64,000 nucleotides of DNA from Amblyomma americanum (GCF_052857255.1 NC_135498.1:158271124-158335123), one strand, 5' to 3'; counted from the first letter of the stretch, positions 11,295 to 23,862 are shown. Notes: generated by a model not told the origin, from the letters alone. A program made the numbers and translations.

Positions 11295-11700
11295 CGGAGC
11301 ACTCGAAAGAGAAAACATCGTTTAAATATAACAGCTGCTACTTAAAGAATGCGACATTCAGTTTGCATATTGATAGATTGTCAAGCAAAATATACGGGGT
11401 GCTTCACGTAAGTTAAGGCAAGGCTTAAAAAAAGTTGCACACCGTAAATGAATGAAATCAAAGATATATTGTTTTCAGTCTAGTGGCGCAATTCAGAGTA
11501 TTTTATAACTTCCTTCAAATCAGTGCATTAACTAAGCTTAATTATCTCAAATTTTGTGAATCCACATTGCGGCCCAAGCTCTCTTCATTGCTTTCTAGCA
11601 AGTGTTCAAAATCTCACAATTCAGTTTTCTGCAGTAACGGGCCTTGTGCTTGGTTCTTTTTCCCGCTATTTAAAGAAAGGGCGCCAAATGCGAAAAAAAA
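11295..11700. other. No recognised feature (SDR intron 2)
   Basis: AT-rich intronic sequence with only short frames and no motif. Confidence 0.35.
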
Positions 11701-12060
11701 AACATGATTGGACACCGAAGCACAGCCTTAAGTGTATGACGCCGCAGCCATAATTTCGTGCCTGATGCGGCCTCTACTCTACTTTCTATTCATAGAAAGC
11801 AGGGAGTTCTCATACCACTCCTTGTGCATTGATGGAGCGGTTAAGCGGTGGGTCACAGCCGCGCACGTGGCTGCTTCAAGGATAGCCACCAATGGGGCTG
11901 CCACCTGAGACGGTGGACGGTTTGCAACAATATGGCGGGCAAGTTGTGATAACGGCACAAGCTCACGTGACCTATGTGGCAGGTGGACCACCGGCTGTTT
12001 CACTCAACGATCACAACGGAGACCCCAGATTTACCGTAGAACCGGAGCCTTAACGGAATC
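11700..12060 (-). repeat. Unnamed interspersed repeat, copy 2
   Basis: The reverse complement shares, in order, GTTAAGGCTCCGGTTCT, GGTAAATC, CCACCTGCCACATAGGTCA, ACCGCTTAACCGCT and GGAGTGGTATGAGAACTCCC with the copies at 6130 and 49400. Confidence 0.6.
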
Positions 12061-14020
12061 GCTTGTTGAAAAGACAAAAGCGCTAACTCAATTGGTAATC
12101 TCAGAGGCCATATTGGGCCAATGGTGGTTCACTGCGCATGCGCCAGGTAGCGCCACCGGCTCGCGCCCGCGCCAGACGTCTGGAAGCTGTCGGCCGAGTC
12201 GGGGGCCGCGCAATTTCCCTCCTAGCGCACGCTCCAATTCAATGGAGTCTCAGAATGCGGGCAAACGCAAGTACTTAACATCTTAACCAAACATGAGTGG
12301 CACAAGCAGCAACACCACCCAAAGGCTTTCGCCTCCCCGCACGTTAAGTGAACAAAGTTCCCCCTGAATTTTTGGTAAGGTTAGCAGAAAGCTCTTTCGC
12401 ATTTTTCGAGATATTTGAGTTATAGAAGATCCGTAAGAAAATCGCTTTACGGGTGAGCAGCAAACCAGACCGCCTGGTCACTTTTGCAAGAGACGGTACT
12501 TAAAGGCAAAGTTTGCGTCTCTTAACGCGATTTTTGGTTGTTTTGAAAAAACTGCCGCGTTTCGTCGTAACAAAATTCACCGATTGGTCAAGAAGGTCAA
12601 GACCTCATTAGCGCTGCCAAATGTGAAAAATTGAGTTCTAGAGTGTTCAAGCACCTTCAATTGGATCATTATGTGGCATTACACATACCACACCCGCTTT
12701 TTTACCTTAATTCACTGACTAATTCCCAACATTCCACCTTAATCCACCCACTAATTCACGTTACCATACCTGTTAATCTCCAATAATCCACGTTCATTCA
12801 ACTTCTAATCCAAGAGAGTCCATTTTCGCCTAGTTTGGAAATTTCAGGAATAATTTGGAATATTTGGAGCGACTTACTTCCAGATGCTGTTGGTTTCTCT
12901 AGTTTAAGGATGTGGCTAAGTTATTGTGCAGCCGTAAAAGTGAGTGGCAGACTCTCACTTTTAGACTGCCAGCGCGCATGCTTCATTTGTTAAAAGCAAC
13001 TTTCAAAGAGCGCTGCAGTGAAACTTCGCTGGTGCGAAGTAATATTTTTGTTATACTTCGCGGGCTTTCTTAAATGCCAGGAGAAAGTGCCACGCAGAAT
13101 GTCCGTGGTAAGACATATTGAATCGGCTGCTTTTGAACAAATTCCGCATCGAACGAATTGTGTTTCAGCCTAAACTGAACTACCGGCTCCGCCTAATTAT
13201 TCTTCGACAGTGAGGGAACTATGCCGAATTCTAAACAATGCTCTGAGTTGCGCCAAGTCATTAATTACAATCAACGTACTGTTAACTTTTAAGCCCGCAC
13301 TCAAGATGCCTGAGACAGCCTGTAGAATAATTCGTCAGTAATTATCGTCTTTCGAAATGTGCCTCCATTACATGTGAGTTCGCGCCACGCGCTCGATCAA
13401 TCAATTGCTTTTAGGATGCTCCGAAACGCCACCATGAGTGTTAAACAGACATGAGCACGTAACGGAAACGTGAAAAAAGTTGCGGTGATGCAGCAGTTAG
13501 CTGTTGAAGAAAGACAGCGTTGCGTATAATGATATTGTGTGCAGAAAAGTTTTCAAATGTTCAGCACCGCTGGCCAGCAGCACGTCGGTGTTTAATGAAG
13601 CTTTTGCTGCCCTTTATTCCTCAACGAGGATCGATACCGCGGGATTCAGTGGGCAAAGAACTTTTAAAATCCGACCTTTCTACGCTATGGCTTGATGACA
13701 AGTAACCAGATCACTCAAACTTGAAGCATCTCTCACGCTTGCGAGTCGTGTGAGAAATGAGAAACAGTTGGAGCCGTTGGATTCCTCCTATGTTTTCAAT
13801 GAGAATAGAATGTAAAAAAAATCACAGCAAATGGCAAGAATATACAAGGCCTATTCGCCGTTCTTAAACGGTGAGCCCATCACCGCTAAAACTGTTGGCA
13901 CTCAATAAATATGCGTAGCTACCAATTACGGAGCTGTCGCGCCATCGGCGGCCAGGAGAACACGTACTTTGGCAAACATGAGAAGCCACATGACTGGGCG
14001 GAAAACGTGACGCTGAGTGG
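12061..14020. other. No recognised feature (SDR intron 2)
   Basis: About 2 kb of intronic sequence. Around 12680-12800 it is poor in G on the plus strand, with recurring TAATCCAC-like words. No coding motif is seen. Confidence 0.35.
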
Positions 14021-14060
14021 AGACATCTAGGCTCTTTAGTAGACATCTAGGCTCTTTAGT
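14021..14060 (+). repeat. Perfect 20-bp tandem duplication
   Basis: AGACATCTAGGCTCTTTAGT occurs twice in direct succession. It lies in intron 2, about 165 bp from exon 2 on the downstream side. Confidence 0.95.
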
Positions 14061-14224
14061 GTCAGTGACGGTAATGTGCTCGACGCTGAGGCTTAGAGGG
14101 ACGCGGTTTCTAACATCGATGTAGCATTTCCTGTCGATATACCTCCGATGAAGCAATGTGTTCACTCATTCTCTTAAGTAGTAGTTGTGACATGAATTAT
14201 CAGATATTATTTCTGCATTCATAC

Positions 14225-14364
14225 CTTGTTACTCGGAGCACCCTTCGCTACGCATCTTTTGGCCACATCGTCAAGAGCTTCCTTGTTCCGAGCAGTGAGT
14301 GCCAGCCAGCAGCCAAGGGAGGCGAAGTGAAGAGCTGTGCCTTCTCCGATACCCGAGGACGCTC
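14225..14364 (-). CDS. Short-chain dehydrogenase/reductase, exon 2
   Basis: A 140-base exon carries the NAD(P)-binding glycine motif: with the last base of exon 1 it gives TGASSGIG at residues 12-19, then EGTALHFASLGCWLALTARN, whose TARN turn is typical of NADP-preferring SDRs. The acceptor reads TTTTCACGTAG and the donor is AACAAG followed by GTATGA. Exon 1 (37 nt) plus this exon equals 59 whole codons, so the frame closes. The family reduces or oxidises carbonyl/hydroxyl groups. A FabG-like reductase is plausible, but the substrate cannot be read from this part. Confidence 0.9.
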
Positions 14365-14544
14365 CTACGTGAAAAGGATGAGAACGCAAGAATGAATAAG
14401 GCGATTCGTACGTGAGTTCCTGATTCTGCAGTAAACTTGGGTTCAGTGTCATTGGGTGAGAAAGGGAGTAGTATTTTTGCCTACCAAGCTGCACTAAGCG
14501 AGTAATTACTCATTTGCATCCACCCAAGCGCTGCCAAACGGATG

Positions 14545-14640
14545 CATAGGAATGTTGGCCGTCGCGGTTACCTGATTTGTGCGACTGCTCCAGCGAAGCG
14601 GTGGTCCCAGGTTCGAACTCAGGACAAGCAAATTTTTTTC
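14545..14640 (+). repeat. tRNA-like fragment (SINE remnant)
   Basis: GGTCCCAGGTTCGAACTCAG resembles a Pol III B box and T-arm, preceded by GCGACTGCTCCAGCG. No full cloverleaf can be drawn, so this is a SINE or tRNA-derived remnant and not a tRNA gene. Confidence 0.35.
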
Positions 14641-14770
14641 TTTAACTACGAAGTTTCTGTGGAAGCTCTAACTTTCTTTTGTAGCCATTTGCCTACGAAG
14701 AAATGGCGCAGAATGTGTCTCATATATCGTTAGACACCTGAACCGCACCGTAAGGGAAGGAATAAAGTAG

Positions 14771-14905
14771 GGAGTGAAAGAAGAAAGGAAGAAAGAGCGG
14801 CCGTAGTGGAGGGCTCCGGAATTAGCGCCCGTGTGCTGTGCGATGTCAGCACTGTAAAGATCCCTAGGTGATCGAAATTATTTCGGAGCCCTCCACTACG
14901 GAATG
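14771..14905. repeat. Two SINE fragments joined head to head
   Basis: The plus strand begins a SINE body (CCGTAGTGGAGGGCTCCGGA, 14801-14820). It switches to the reverse complement of the same body, which runs back to CGGAGCCCTCCACTACGG (14884-14901). The result is an imperfect hairpin with about 18-bp arms in SDR intron 1. Confidence 0.7.
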
Positions 14906-14909
14906 AGCA

Positions 14910-16440
14910 ACTACTCCCTTATAACAAATCTACTCCACATTGGTGAATTCCTCTAAACGTTTGACCTACCAAGCCGTACTTTGAATACTCCACGCCGAAA
15001 AGTACAAATTTAGCCGCTTTGTACAACAGAAATTAGGAATAACGTTTCCACATAAAAAGTGAGATGAAACACAAATACAGCTGAGCGGAATTTGAATTAT
15101 TGGTATTTTATTTCTTTAATTATAATGCTCGACAGCCCAACGCCACTGTCTGTTGCACTCCAGAAACACAGATGTATTAGCGTTATAATCGGAGCGCTAC
15201 ATTTGGAGGTGCTGATAACGATAGAAAAAACAGCGAGAAGTGTCCTTCCTGATATGCGAAGAAATTGGGTTAACAGTTGTAATCACTGTTCTCAGGTACA
15301 TTTAGAAGGAGTGACCAGTCTCTTTATCAAGGGCGTCCGAGGGAAGCCCACGAGTAAGTGTAAAGATGCGCCTAATGAGGAACGAAAACAGTTTTCTCGC
15401 CATTGTTAGAGTAATTTTAACGCGCTGCAAAAAAGGATAGATTTATGTTCAGAATTAATGCAGTAACAAAATTGTAATGTTTAAACCAGTTTGTAAACAC
15501 AGTTTTCATTCCCACATATTGATATGCGACAATCATTCTTGCCCTTAAACTCTCGAGAATCCACATACAAAAAAAAATGTTGCGGTTGTCTATATGTTGA
15601 TCAACGGAAGCTCCATTCCGCCCACGTGTAAGGTAGGCGACCAGCACAACGCACTACGTATCAGAATAGTGGCGACGCCATGAGAAGCTCATCGTCAGAG
15701 CCAGCAAAATGCGCCGAGCACGACGAGCCTTCGTCCCGGGGAAGGCGTGACTGACGACGCGACGCGTAAGCGCCTGCATTTCGTGGTACGAGATTTGGGC
15801 GGACACCTTTCAAAGCGTCATTAATGTACCACTCTAATGGAGGCAATCCTCGTTTTTGTGCATGGAAATAATTATGGCGCTGCTGTTGCACGCCAAAAGG
15901 CGCGGTCGCTGTTTTGCCCAGATGCATAATACGTACTTCTCGGCGACATCGGACTCGAGCGCCGTGACGCTCAATTTTCTCTAGCATCAGCGCATGTGGT
16001 AACGGCTAAATGCAACTCGGAATGGCCGCCCACGCTTTGGAGGCATTACTTGCCGCGACGTTTTTTTTTTTTTGCTTCTCTTTTAGGGGGGGGGGGGGGG
16101 AGGGGGGGGATTAAAACTCGGACGCGCGCGGTCGGAGCGCTCGTGGCGCAGTGGGGCTTTGCACAAATCTTTGTACATGCGTTGCACAAGAATATTTTCC
16201 GTGGCTTCTTTGAAAACGAAGGAGCACGTGAAACATTTATGCAGTGATATTGGTAGGAATTGCCGTAGTTTAGTGAAGGCTCGAAGGCAGTCTGGACGCA
16301 GCTAGAACTTTCCTCACCAACATCAGTGGCGTCGTTAACCCCGTTCTTACGCCTGGTTTTGCGCCCAGCTCTGTCCATGGTTTGCGTATTGGATTCCTAA
16401 GTTGGGAGAGCGTAATATTGAAAAATAACAGGTAGACCTA
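14910..16440. other. No recognised feature (SDR intron 1)
   Basis: Intronic sequence with a poly-T and a poly-G/A run at 16060-16110. No coding motif is recognised. Confidence 0.35.
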
Positions 16441-16444
16441 TAAG

Positions 16445-16550
16445 CGAATAACTACGGTTCAACATAGTGAGGGAACAGCGCAGGGACGAGACACAAGGAA
16501 CACTGAAGACATACACGGGCGCTGACTATCAATCGATTTTTATTTCAAAG
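16445..16550 (-). repeat. Penelope-like element 3' end fragment
   Basis: The reverse complement has GATAGTCAGCGCCCGTGTAT and CGCTGTTCCCTCACTATG. It corresponds to the 3' ends at 10600 and at 36490 (GCGCTACTACTATGTCC). It is non-coding. Confidence 0.5.
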
Positions 16551-16634
16551 CTCCCTCATCATGCAAAAGAAAAAACTAGCCCGCCAACTCTCTCTTCTAA
16601 ACGGTTCTACAATTAGGAAAGCGGCTGCATTTGG

Positions 16635-16862
16635 CTTTACGGGTATTAATGTCCCAAAGCGACTCAAGCTACGACGGACGCCGTGGTGGACGGCTCCGGA
16701 TATTTTACACCACCTGGTGTTCTTTAACACGCACTGACAGCGCACAGTACACTGGCTGCTAGCATTTCGTCTCCATCGAAATGCAACTGCCGCGGCCGGG
16801 ATTTAACGCGCGTCTTTCGAGACAGCAGCTGAGTGCGATAACCACTGAGCCACTGCTGCAGC
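16635..16862 (-). repeat. Ruka-like tRNA-derived SINE
   Basis: This aligns along its length with the copies at 18355 and 19983. The tRNA-like head is at the right (minus strand): a B-box region near CCGCGGCCGGGATT and an A-box region near CAGTGGTTATCGCACTCAG. It lies about 150 bp downstream of the SDR exon 1 donor. Confidence 0.75.
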
Positions 16863-16954
16863 TTGGCTGCATTTGGAGATATATCGCTGACCGTTAGTAG
16901 CAACTGTTCGTTTTGAAGATTTCAGAAAAAGCGCGCCTGCGGGTCGATGCACGT

Positions 16955-17229
16955 TGAAGTCACACGCAGCGAAATGTACACAGACTCGACGATTACAGAT
17001 AGCGGCCCTTACCTGTGATGAGAGCCACTTTTCCCTTGAGCTCCGGCATAGCGACTGTCCGCGGCGGGCTTTCACAAGGAAATACGTGAGCGCAAACGAA
17101 GCACGCCTACTGAAGTCGCAAGCAGCGAAGGGAACACACACTCGATGTATACAGATAGCGGCCCTTACCTGTGCTCCCGCATAGCGGCTTTCTTAAGGAA
17201 ATACGCGAGCGCCACCGAACCGCGCCTAT
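16955..17229 (-). repeat. Tandem duplication of the SDR first exon
   Basis: Unit A (16955-17110) holds the working exon 1. Unit B (17111-17229) repeats the same sequence, including the CGGCCCTTACCTGTG donor region, but lacks 23 bases of the coding exon and about 14 bases of the 5' flank. Unit B lies upstream of unit A with respect to the gene. Its remnant exon (17169-17182) keeps an ATG and a GTAAGG donor but would enter exon 2 in the wrong frame. Confidence 0.85.
17013..17049 (-). CDS. Short-chain dehydrogenase/reductase, exon 1 (start)
   Basis: The first coding exon starts with ATG at 17047-17049 and encodes MPELKGKVALIT plus one base. This is the usual N-terminal strand of an SDR, directly before the glycine motif. 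The donor is ACAG followed by GTAAGG. There is no room for a signal or transit peptide, which suggests a cytosolic or peroxisomal enzyme (inference). Intron 1 is 2,648 bp and intron 2 is 4,381 bp. The exon and its 5' flank lie inside a tandem duplication (16955-17229). Confidence 0.88.
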
Positions 17230-18350
17230 TTTTGGCACTTCTTTTTTTTTTCTCTCTAGAAGTGTGCCACGCGGCATAAGTTGAGAAAGGGGCAAATGAA
17301 TGTAGGAGAGAGAAAGTTAAAAGAAGGAGTGAAGACCCGTTGCCCTGAGGTGGTCGCAGAGGTTTCCGATGAAATGATTGTTCATAGTCTACTTCACATA
17401 ATCACGTTCGCGATTCCACTGCAAGCCCACCTTCCCGAGAAGCCGCTTTATAACAATAGCCGTTGCTGGGCACGTCCACAACTACTGCCGAACATCACAA
17501 ACGTCTGGTGCAGAGCCACAGTGAGGGCACCTGTCACTTAATGTTCTATCATGCGTAGGCCGGCTACAGGCACCTGTTGCCTTGACTTATGGAAGTGCAC
17601 GCTTGCTCGCATTCATCCCATACGATAACTTTATTTGTCGTACTTTTTTTCATTTTAAAGTTTGCGCCGTTCTCAGCAAACATCTCTACTAGCGCGAAAA
17701 ACGTAGATCACAGTCTAAAATAAGCGCTGCTTCGTTTAGTGCTTTCTTCTTTTTTTTTTCGTGTAGTCTAGGAACTGAACCCTGCCTCGATATTTATCTG
17801 GTTTTTAAAGAGATAAAAACTACGCAGTGCATCTTGGTGCTTCTCTTGGTTTATTGCTCGACATAAGACCGGCGGCGGAAATTTACAGCAAGCATTCACG
17901 GACGTGTTGTTTTTCTGTACCCCCATGTCTTCGCATTGGGATACGCTCTTTTTTTTGTTCAAGACAAGCTGTGCTGAGTCATTCGAAATACCTAACGACA
18001 CGCTTATGCATTAGCAACCCGCGTAGCATGCGATCGCTGCACGAAAGGCGTCGAAATATTGACAGCGGCAAAGCGTTTGCATGAATAATGTTTGGCTAGC
18101 TTAGGACGCTTTGAAAATTTTTAATAATTTGCCAAAAATATTACGCATTATTTGCTGATTAACTTTATTGGGAAGTTTTTGTTTCTGTTGGATTGCTTGA
18201 GCTGTATATCAGCGACGCAGACCACAGTAGCTTCCCAGAATATCTTGCTACGCATACGAAACTGACTAGAATCTCCCTAGCTTCTGCCCCTAGGATATAC
18301 TCATTAATATATCTCATTATGTCCTAGTTAGAAGTCCGCAAATTGGCCGC
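17230..18350. other. Region upstream of the SDR start; no recognised gene
   Basis: This should contain the SDR promoter. No clear TATA or initiator could be assigned. Poly-pyrimidine runs occur at 17240 and 17745. Confidence 0.3.
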
Positions 18351-18354
18351 AGTA

Positions 18355-18590
18355 GTTTGTTTGTTTATGGAGGTTTAACGTCCCAAAGTGACTCAGGCTA
18401 TAGGGGGCGCCGTAGTGAAGGGCTGCAGAAATTTCGACCACCTGGGGTTCTTGAACGTGCACTGACATTGCACCGTACACGGGCCTCTAAAATTTCGCCT
18501 CCATTGAAATTTTACCGCCGCGGCCGGGATCGAACCGGCGCCTTTAGGGTCAGCAGCCAAGCGCCATCACCACTGCGCCACCGCGGAGGC
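18355..18590 (-). repeat. Ruka-like tRNA-derived SINE
   Basis: A complete copy. On the minus strand the right end carries the tRNA-like head GCGGTGGCGCAGTGGTGATG (A box) and GGTTCGATCCCGGCC (B box). The body CCACCTGGGGTTCTTGAACG and the left end TTTATGGAGGTTTAACGTCC are shared with the copy at 19983. Confidence 0.82.
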
Positions 18591-18639
18591 AATGGGCCTA
18601 GTAGGTTATATACCTTCGGGAAATGCGCCAATTTTTTCA

Positions 18640-18720
18640 AAAACAATAATAAAGGACGAAGGCACAATACAGAGCGCCAACTGATAACTGATTTTTAATG
18701 GAGGAGGACTCCTTTTATAG
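18640..18720 (-). repeat. Penelope-like 3' end fragment
   Basis: The reverse complement reads ATCAGTTATCAGTTGGCGCT followed by CTGTATTGTGCCTTCGTCC, like the Penelope end at 16445. It is short and non-coding. Confidence 0.4.
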
Positions 18721-19280
18721 GGGAGGGGGTGCACAAGTGCCACATGGGGGTCGCAAAAGAGATCAAAGGAGAAAGAAAACTGAATAAAAGCTAAACGACA
18801 ATGCAGACGCAAGTCCACACAAAGGAACTATTCCCATTGGCCTCCGGAATTCCACTTCCTTTGCTGACAGCGACGGCGATACATTGCTGATGCCCACGTG
18901 ACGATGCGGACGCGTCTTTTTCGTTTCCTCCGCTCCCACCGCGGAGGGGGAGCCGGGTAGGGAATGGCCGCGGTCGGCCACGAGAGATAGAGACATGCCG
19001 CAAGGGGTAGGGGCAATGTGGATCCCACAGGTTGTACGCACATCTATATAGTAGCCAAATTAGTCAGGACGTTAATAAGGGGGCAGTAGTGAGTAGCAAT
19101 GGGACATCCCTCCAGTAACAAAGAGGAAGGAATGAAAGCGTTAGGAGCAATGCAAAGGTAAAAAGCAGCTGGTGAGGATTAGGTAACAACAAATGCGTTG
19201 AAGAACGGCGGGCAGATCGTGCATTTTGCTAGCGAAAGCTGCCACCCTGTATACTAAATAAATAATGAACTCGGGAGAAC
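18720..19280. other. No recognised gene
   Basis: Three overlapping minus frames occur here but none shows a domain. The sequence is GC-rich around 18900-18980. Confidence 0.3.
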
Positions 19281-19284
19281 AATA

Positions 19285-20850
19285 TGATTGGGTAAAGCGC
19301 TAACACCATCTTCATGCATAAGAAAGAAGACGTCACTCAGTTGCAAAATTACAGACTTGTGAGCTTACTGTCCGCTCCCTACAAGTTACTTACTAATGGA
19401 ATAGGAAATAGACTTCAATCAACCAAATGATCAGGCGGGCTTTCGTAAAGGCTGCTCGACAACAGACCATTTTGAGGGCATCAATCAGGTGGTAGAGGAA
19501 TGCTCAGAATATAACGAAACCCTATACGGAGCCGTCACAGAATACTAGAAATCATCCGACTCACTCGAAATCTCGGCAGTCTTGAAGGCATTACGGAATC
19601 GGCGTGCCGATGAGCGTCATGTATAAATACCGGAAGATATCTATAACGACTGCACAGCTACGATAGTCATCCATAAAGTCAGCAATGAAATTCGAATAAG
19701 GAAGGGTGTCAGGCACGGGCGCGTGATCTCGCCAATGCTATTCTCCGCCAGTGTGCAGGAGGTGTTCCGAAGCTAGATTTGGAATAGTTGGGGATAATAT
19801 TTAATAAAGAATACCTTACTGATCTGAGATTTGCTGGTGACGTTGCGTCGGTACGTCGCTCAGGGGACAAATTGCGAAGCTAGATCAATGACTTAGACTG
19901 GCAGTGCAGAAGTATGGCTTTAAAATTGAATACCCAGGAAGCCAAAGTAATGTTCAACACTATTGGGAGGGAACACCAGTTTCGTTTAGTTTTGTTTATG
20001 GCGGTTTTACGTCCCAATGCGACTCAGGCTATGAGAGACGCCGTAGTGAAGGGCTCCGGAAATTCCGACTACCTGGGGTTGTTTAACGTGCACTGACATT
20101 GCACAGTACACGGGCCTCTAGAATTTCGCCTCCCTCGAAATTCGACCGCCGCGGCCGGGATCGAACCCGCGTATTTCGGGCCAGCAGCAGCGGAGCGTCA
20201 AAACCACTCAGCCACCGCGGCGGCGAAACACCAGTTTACTATTGGCAGCAAGGCACTGGCAGTAGTCAGGTAACACGTGTGCTTGGGGCAGGAAGCTACA
20301 GCAGATCAATAAATCGATAGCAAAATAACTAGAAAAATAAGAAGGGGGTAGAGAGAATTTGGCAAATTCTCTCAGGTCATGAAGGTTAGTTTACCAATAT
20401 CCCTCAAGAGAAAAGTATGAAGCAACCGTGCCATACTGGTACTCACCTACGGGGCAGAAACGTGGAGGCTAACGAAAAGGGTTCGGCCTAAGTTAAGGAC
20501 AACGCAGTGAGCCATGGAAAGAAAAATTGAAGGTGTAATGTTAAGAGACCGCAAGGGGGCACAGTGGGCGAGGAAAAAAACGCGGGTTAATGACAACCCA
20601 GTCGAAATCAAGATGAAGAAATGGGCTTGGGCACGGCAGGTAATTCGAAGGCAATGCAGCGGTTCGTATCTAAGAGAACGAACTAGATACCATGATAAGG
20701 CAAGAGTAGAACGGGATAGCAGAACGTTAGGTGGCCGGGTGAGATTAAAAAGTGCGGGGATGAGGTGGCCCCAGCTGGTACAGGACATTAATAACTGGAG
20801 GGTTTGGAAGGTTTTGTCCTGAAGTCACTTTGTCGCCTATGCGTTTTCGT
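19285..20850 (+). pseudogene. RTE-like LINE remnant, split by a SINE
   Basis: RT pieces typical of the RTE clade occur in order on the plus strand: KKEDVTQLQNYRLVSLLSAP (19325-19385), QAGFRKGCSTTDHFEGINQ (about 19430), RKGVRHGRVISPMLFSA (about 19700) and LRFAGDV (YADD region, decayed). After the inserted SINE comes the C-terminal part, with a 102-codon frame at 20514-20822 (IKMKKWAWARQVIRRQ, MRWPQLVQDINNW). Stops and frameshifts are numerous. Confidence 0.75.
19983..20223 (-). repeat. Ruka-like SINE inserted into the RTE LINE
   Basis: A complete SINE with the tRNA-like head at the right. Minus-strand A box is TGGCTGAGTGG and B box GGTTCGATCCC, both close to Pol III consensus. It is flanked by target duplications GAACACCAGTTT (19971-19982) and GAAACACCAGTTT (20224-20236), and the LINE resumes on the far side. 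Identity as Ruka is inferred from memory of the family. Confidence 0.88.
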
Positions 20851-21900
20851 CAATTTACTTGCGTTGTAGTATGTCGCTCGAATTTCTGTATATCTGCTTC
20901 TGCCACCACTACTCCTAATTAAACCTCTCTCTACGGAAGCAATAGGTTTAAAGCAGATATTAATAAATGTATGCGGTCAATATCCCTTCGACATTCACTT
21001 GTCCTTAGTCAACTTTACCAATCTGTCACTTTTATCCGTGCATATGCCAATTAGAGATGTTTAATCAGTCGTTCGCACTTGTGCGTTTTAACTCGACAGC
21101 GTTAAAGTAATGTCATTGGTTGGGAGCATTCCAACTGGATGCAGGGAAACGACGTCAGCATACCGGAAGTGACGTCACATACAATAATACATCAACCGTT
21201 CGATAGGCACCGTGCTCCCGCCAGGTGCCTCCGCCGGCGGCGCTGCGTTCAGCGCCACCAAAGGCCAGTATGGCGTCCCGAGTGAGATAGCTCCGCGCCG
21301 CAGCAGACGATCTTCCGTGCCTATATGGCAACAGGCACTTGCGCGCCACTGCTCATAGAAGCCGGGTTCCCTGTGCCTTTGGGCTTACAAGTTTTTTTCG
21401 AGGAGGTAACCTGTCCAAAGTCATCAAGCTTTTTTAATTCTGCCATGTTCACGACGTGAAAGAAATTTTGGCGGAAGACGGGCGTGAAGTGTCGTACCGG
21501 TGCATCACGCAGACATTGTTCCCGGCGCCCTCGAAATAAATTAACCTGAAGGAACATTCGTTTGTTCGCTTACGCAAGTTTTAACGGTTCTTCTTTCCTA
21601 AAAAGCTGTCACCGCCCAGGCACCTGGTCGAACTAACCTGCAGCTGCAGGGTAAGCGTTGCAGGAAAATGCAAACACGACGCTGCTGTGGCAGCTTTTTG
21701 AAGCGGAGCGACACACTGTCTAAATCGAGTGACCCTCAAGGATAGGGAATATCGAGCATCAGGAAAGCGTACACAAAATTTTTTAAAGGTGGCCAAATCA
21801 GACAAACTAGTAGAACGTATTAAAAGCCCTTATGAAATGCTCTTCTCGCGAATACTGAAAACATTTTACATTTCATGTGTATCAGGTTGATTTATCTCAT
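20850..21900. other. No recognised gene
   Basis: GC-rich patch at 21190-21320 with a GCCGGCGGCGCTG run. Minus frames at 21155, 21321 and 21581 show no known motif. Confidence 0.3.
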
Positions 21901-22560
21901 GGCATCCTAAATTGCGTGCTAAGTTAAAAGGCAAACTGCGATCGTTCTGAGATCCCGCAACCGAGATCTCTGGAGAATTAACACATACAGAACGACGTAC
22001 GGTTTTCACACACTAGAAAAAAGATTGCGCCGCTTGCTTAACAGTTTGTCCCAAGTAAATATTTACCCTACAGATTCATCATTTCAGGACTTACTTTAAC
22101 ACTTCCTTTCTTAAATTCAGCATCACATTGAGAATATGGTGCTTTACTACAGAAAAAGTGTAGCATTCGTTTGAAACAAAAATGTGTGCATTTCTTTTTA
22201 GAGGTACTTGCGTTCTTTGAGATATGCTTCTTCTTTGTTTTCGTCCTTATTTTCTGGACTAGCATGTCAGGCCGACAACCAGACAGACCTCTCTTGTTTC
22301 CTTAATGTCCCTCCTCCTCCTCGTTTTTGTTTATTTTTTTTTACTTCATGCAAAAAGCTACATTGTGTTCATTAGTATTGTGTAATCTTTAATTTTTGTG
22401 ACTATTGTTTAAAAATTTACACTCTGCTCTTTGCATTTACATCTTCGTGTTGGTGTCCTGTTTGTCATGGCCACTAGGGGTCTCGAGGCTCTTCCATGCT
22501 GCTTTAAAGCAGCGTTTACTCCAAGCTTCTGCCATCATGTGCATAATGATCGCAAATAAA
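21900..22560 (+). pseudogene. Jockey/CR1-group LINE 3' end
   Basis: The plus strand at 21979-22090 encodes NTYRTTYGFHTLEKRLRRLL and then NSLSQVNIYPTDSSFQDLL, the usual end of a LINE ORF2. A non-coding 3' UTR follows, with AATAAAAT-like sequence at 22555 leading straight into ATT repeats. It appears to have seeded the repeat arrays that follow. Confidence 0.55.
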
Positions 22561-22770
22561 ATATTATTATTACTGTTATTATTGTTATCACTATTATTAT
22601 TATTACTGTTATTATTGTTATCACTATTATTATTATTACTGTTATTATTGTTATCACTATTATTATTATTACTGTTATTATTGTTATCACTATTATTATT
22701 ATTACTGTTATTATTGTTATCACTATTATTATTATTACTGTTATTATTGTTATCACTATTATTATTATTA
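22561..22770 (+). repeat. 33-bp minisatellite of ATT/GTT/ACT triplets
   Basis: About six copies of a 33-bp unit made of ATT triplets with one ACT, two GTT and one ATC. The period of 11 triplets is exact. It starts at the LINE tail and ends at the TCG array. Confidence 0.92.
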
Positions 22771-23794
<1,024 letters not shown>

Positions 23795-23862
23795 TATTTG
23801 GTGGCGGTTGCTGTCGTCTGACGCCCTGGACCTTCGCAGCCATATTTTCCCGGAGAGCACCA

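Noticed and set aside
14570..14640. Possible tRNA gene around GGTTCGAACTC
   Set aside because: Only the T-arm is recognisable; no cloverleaf.
15092..15409. 105-codon plus frame in SDR intron 1
   Set aside because: No motif, no splice context and base composition like its flanks.
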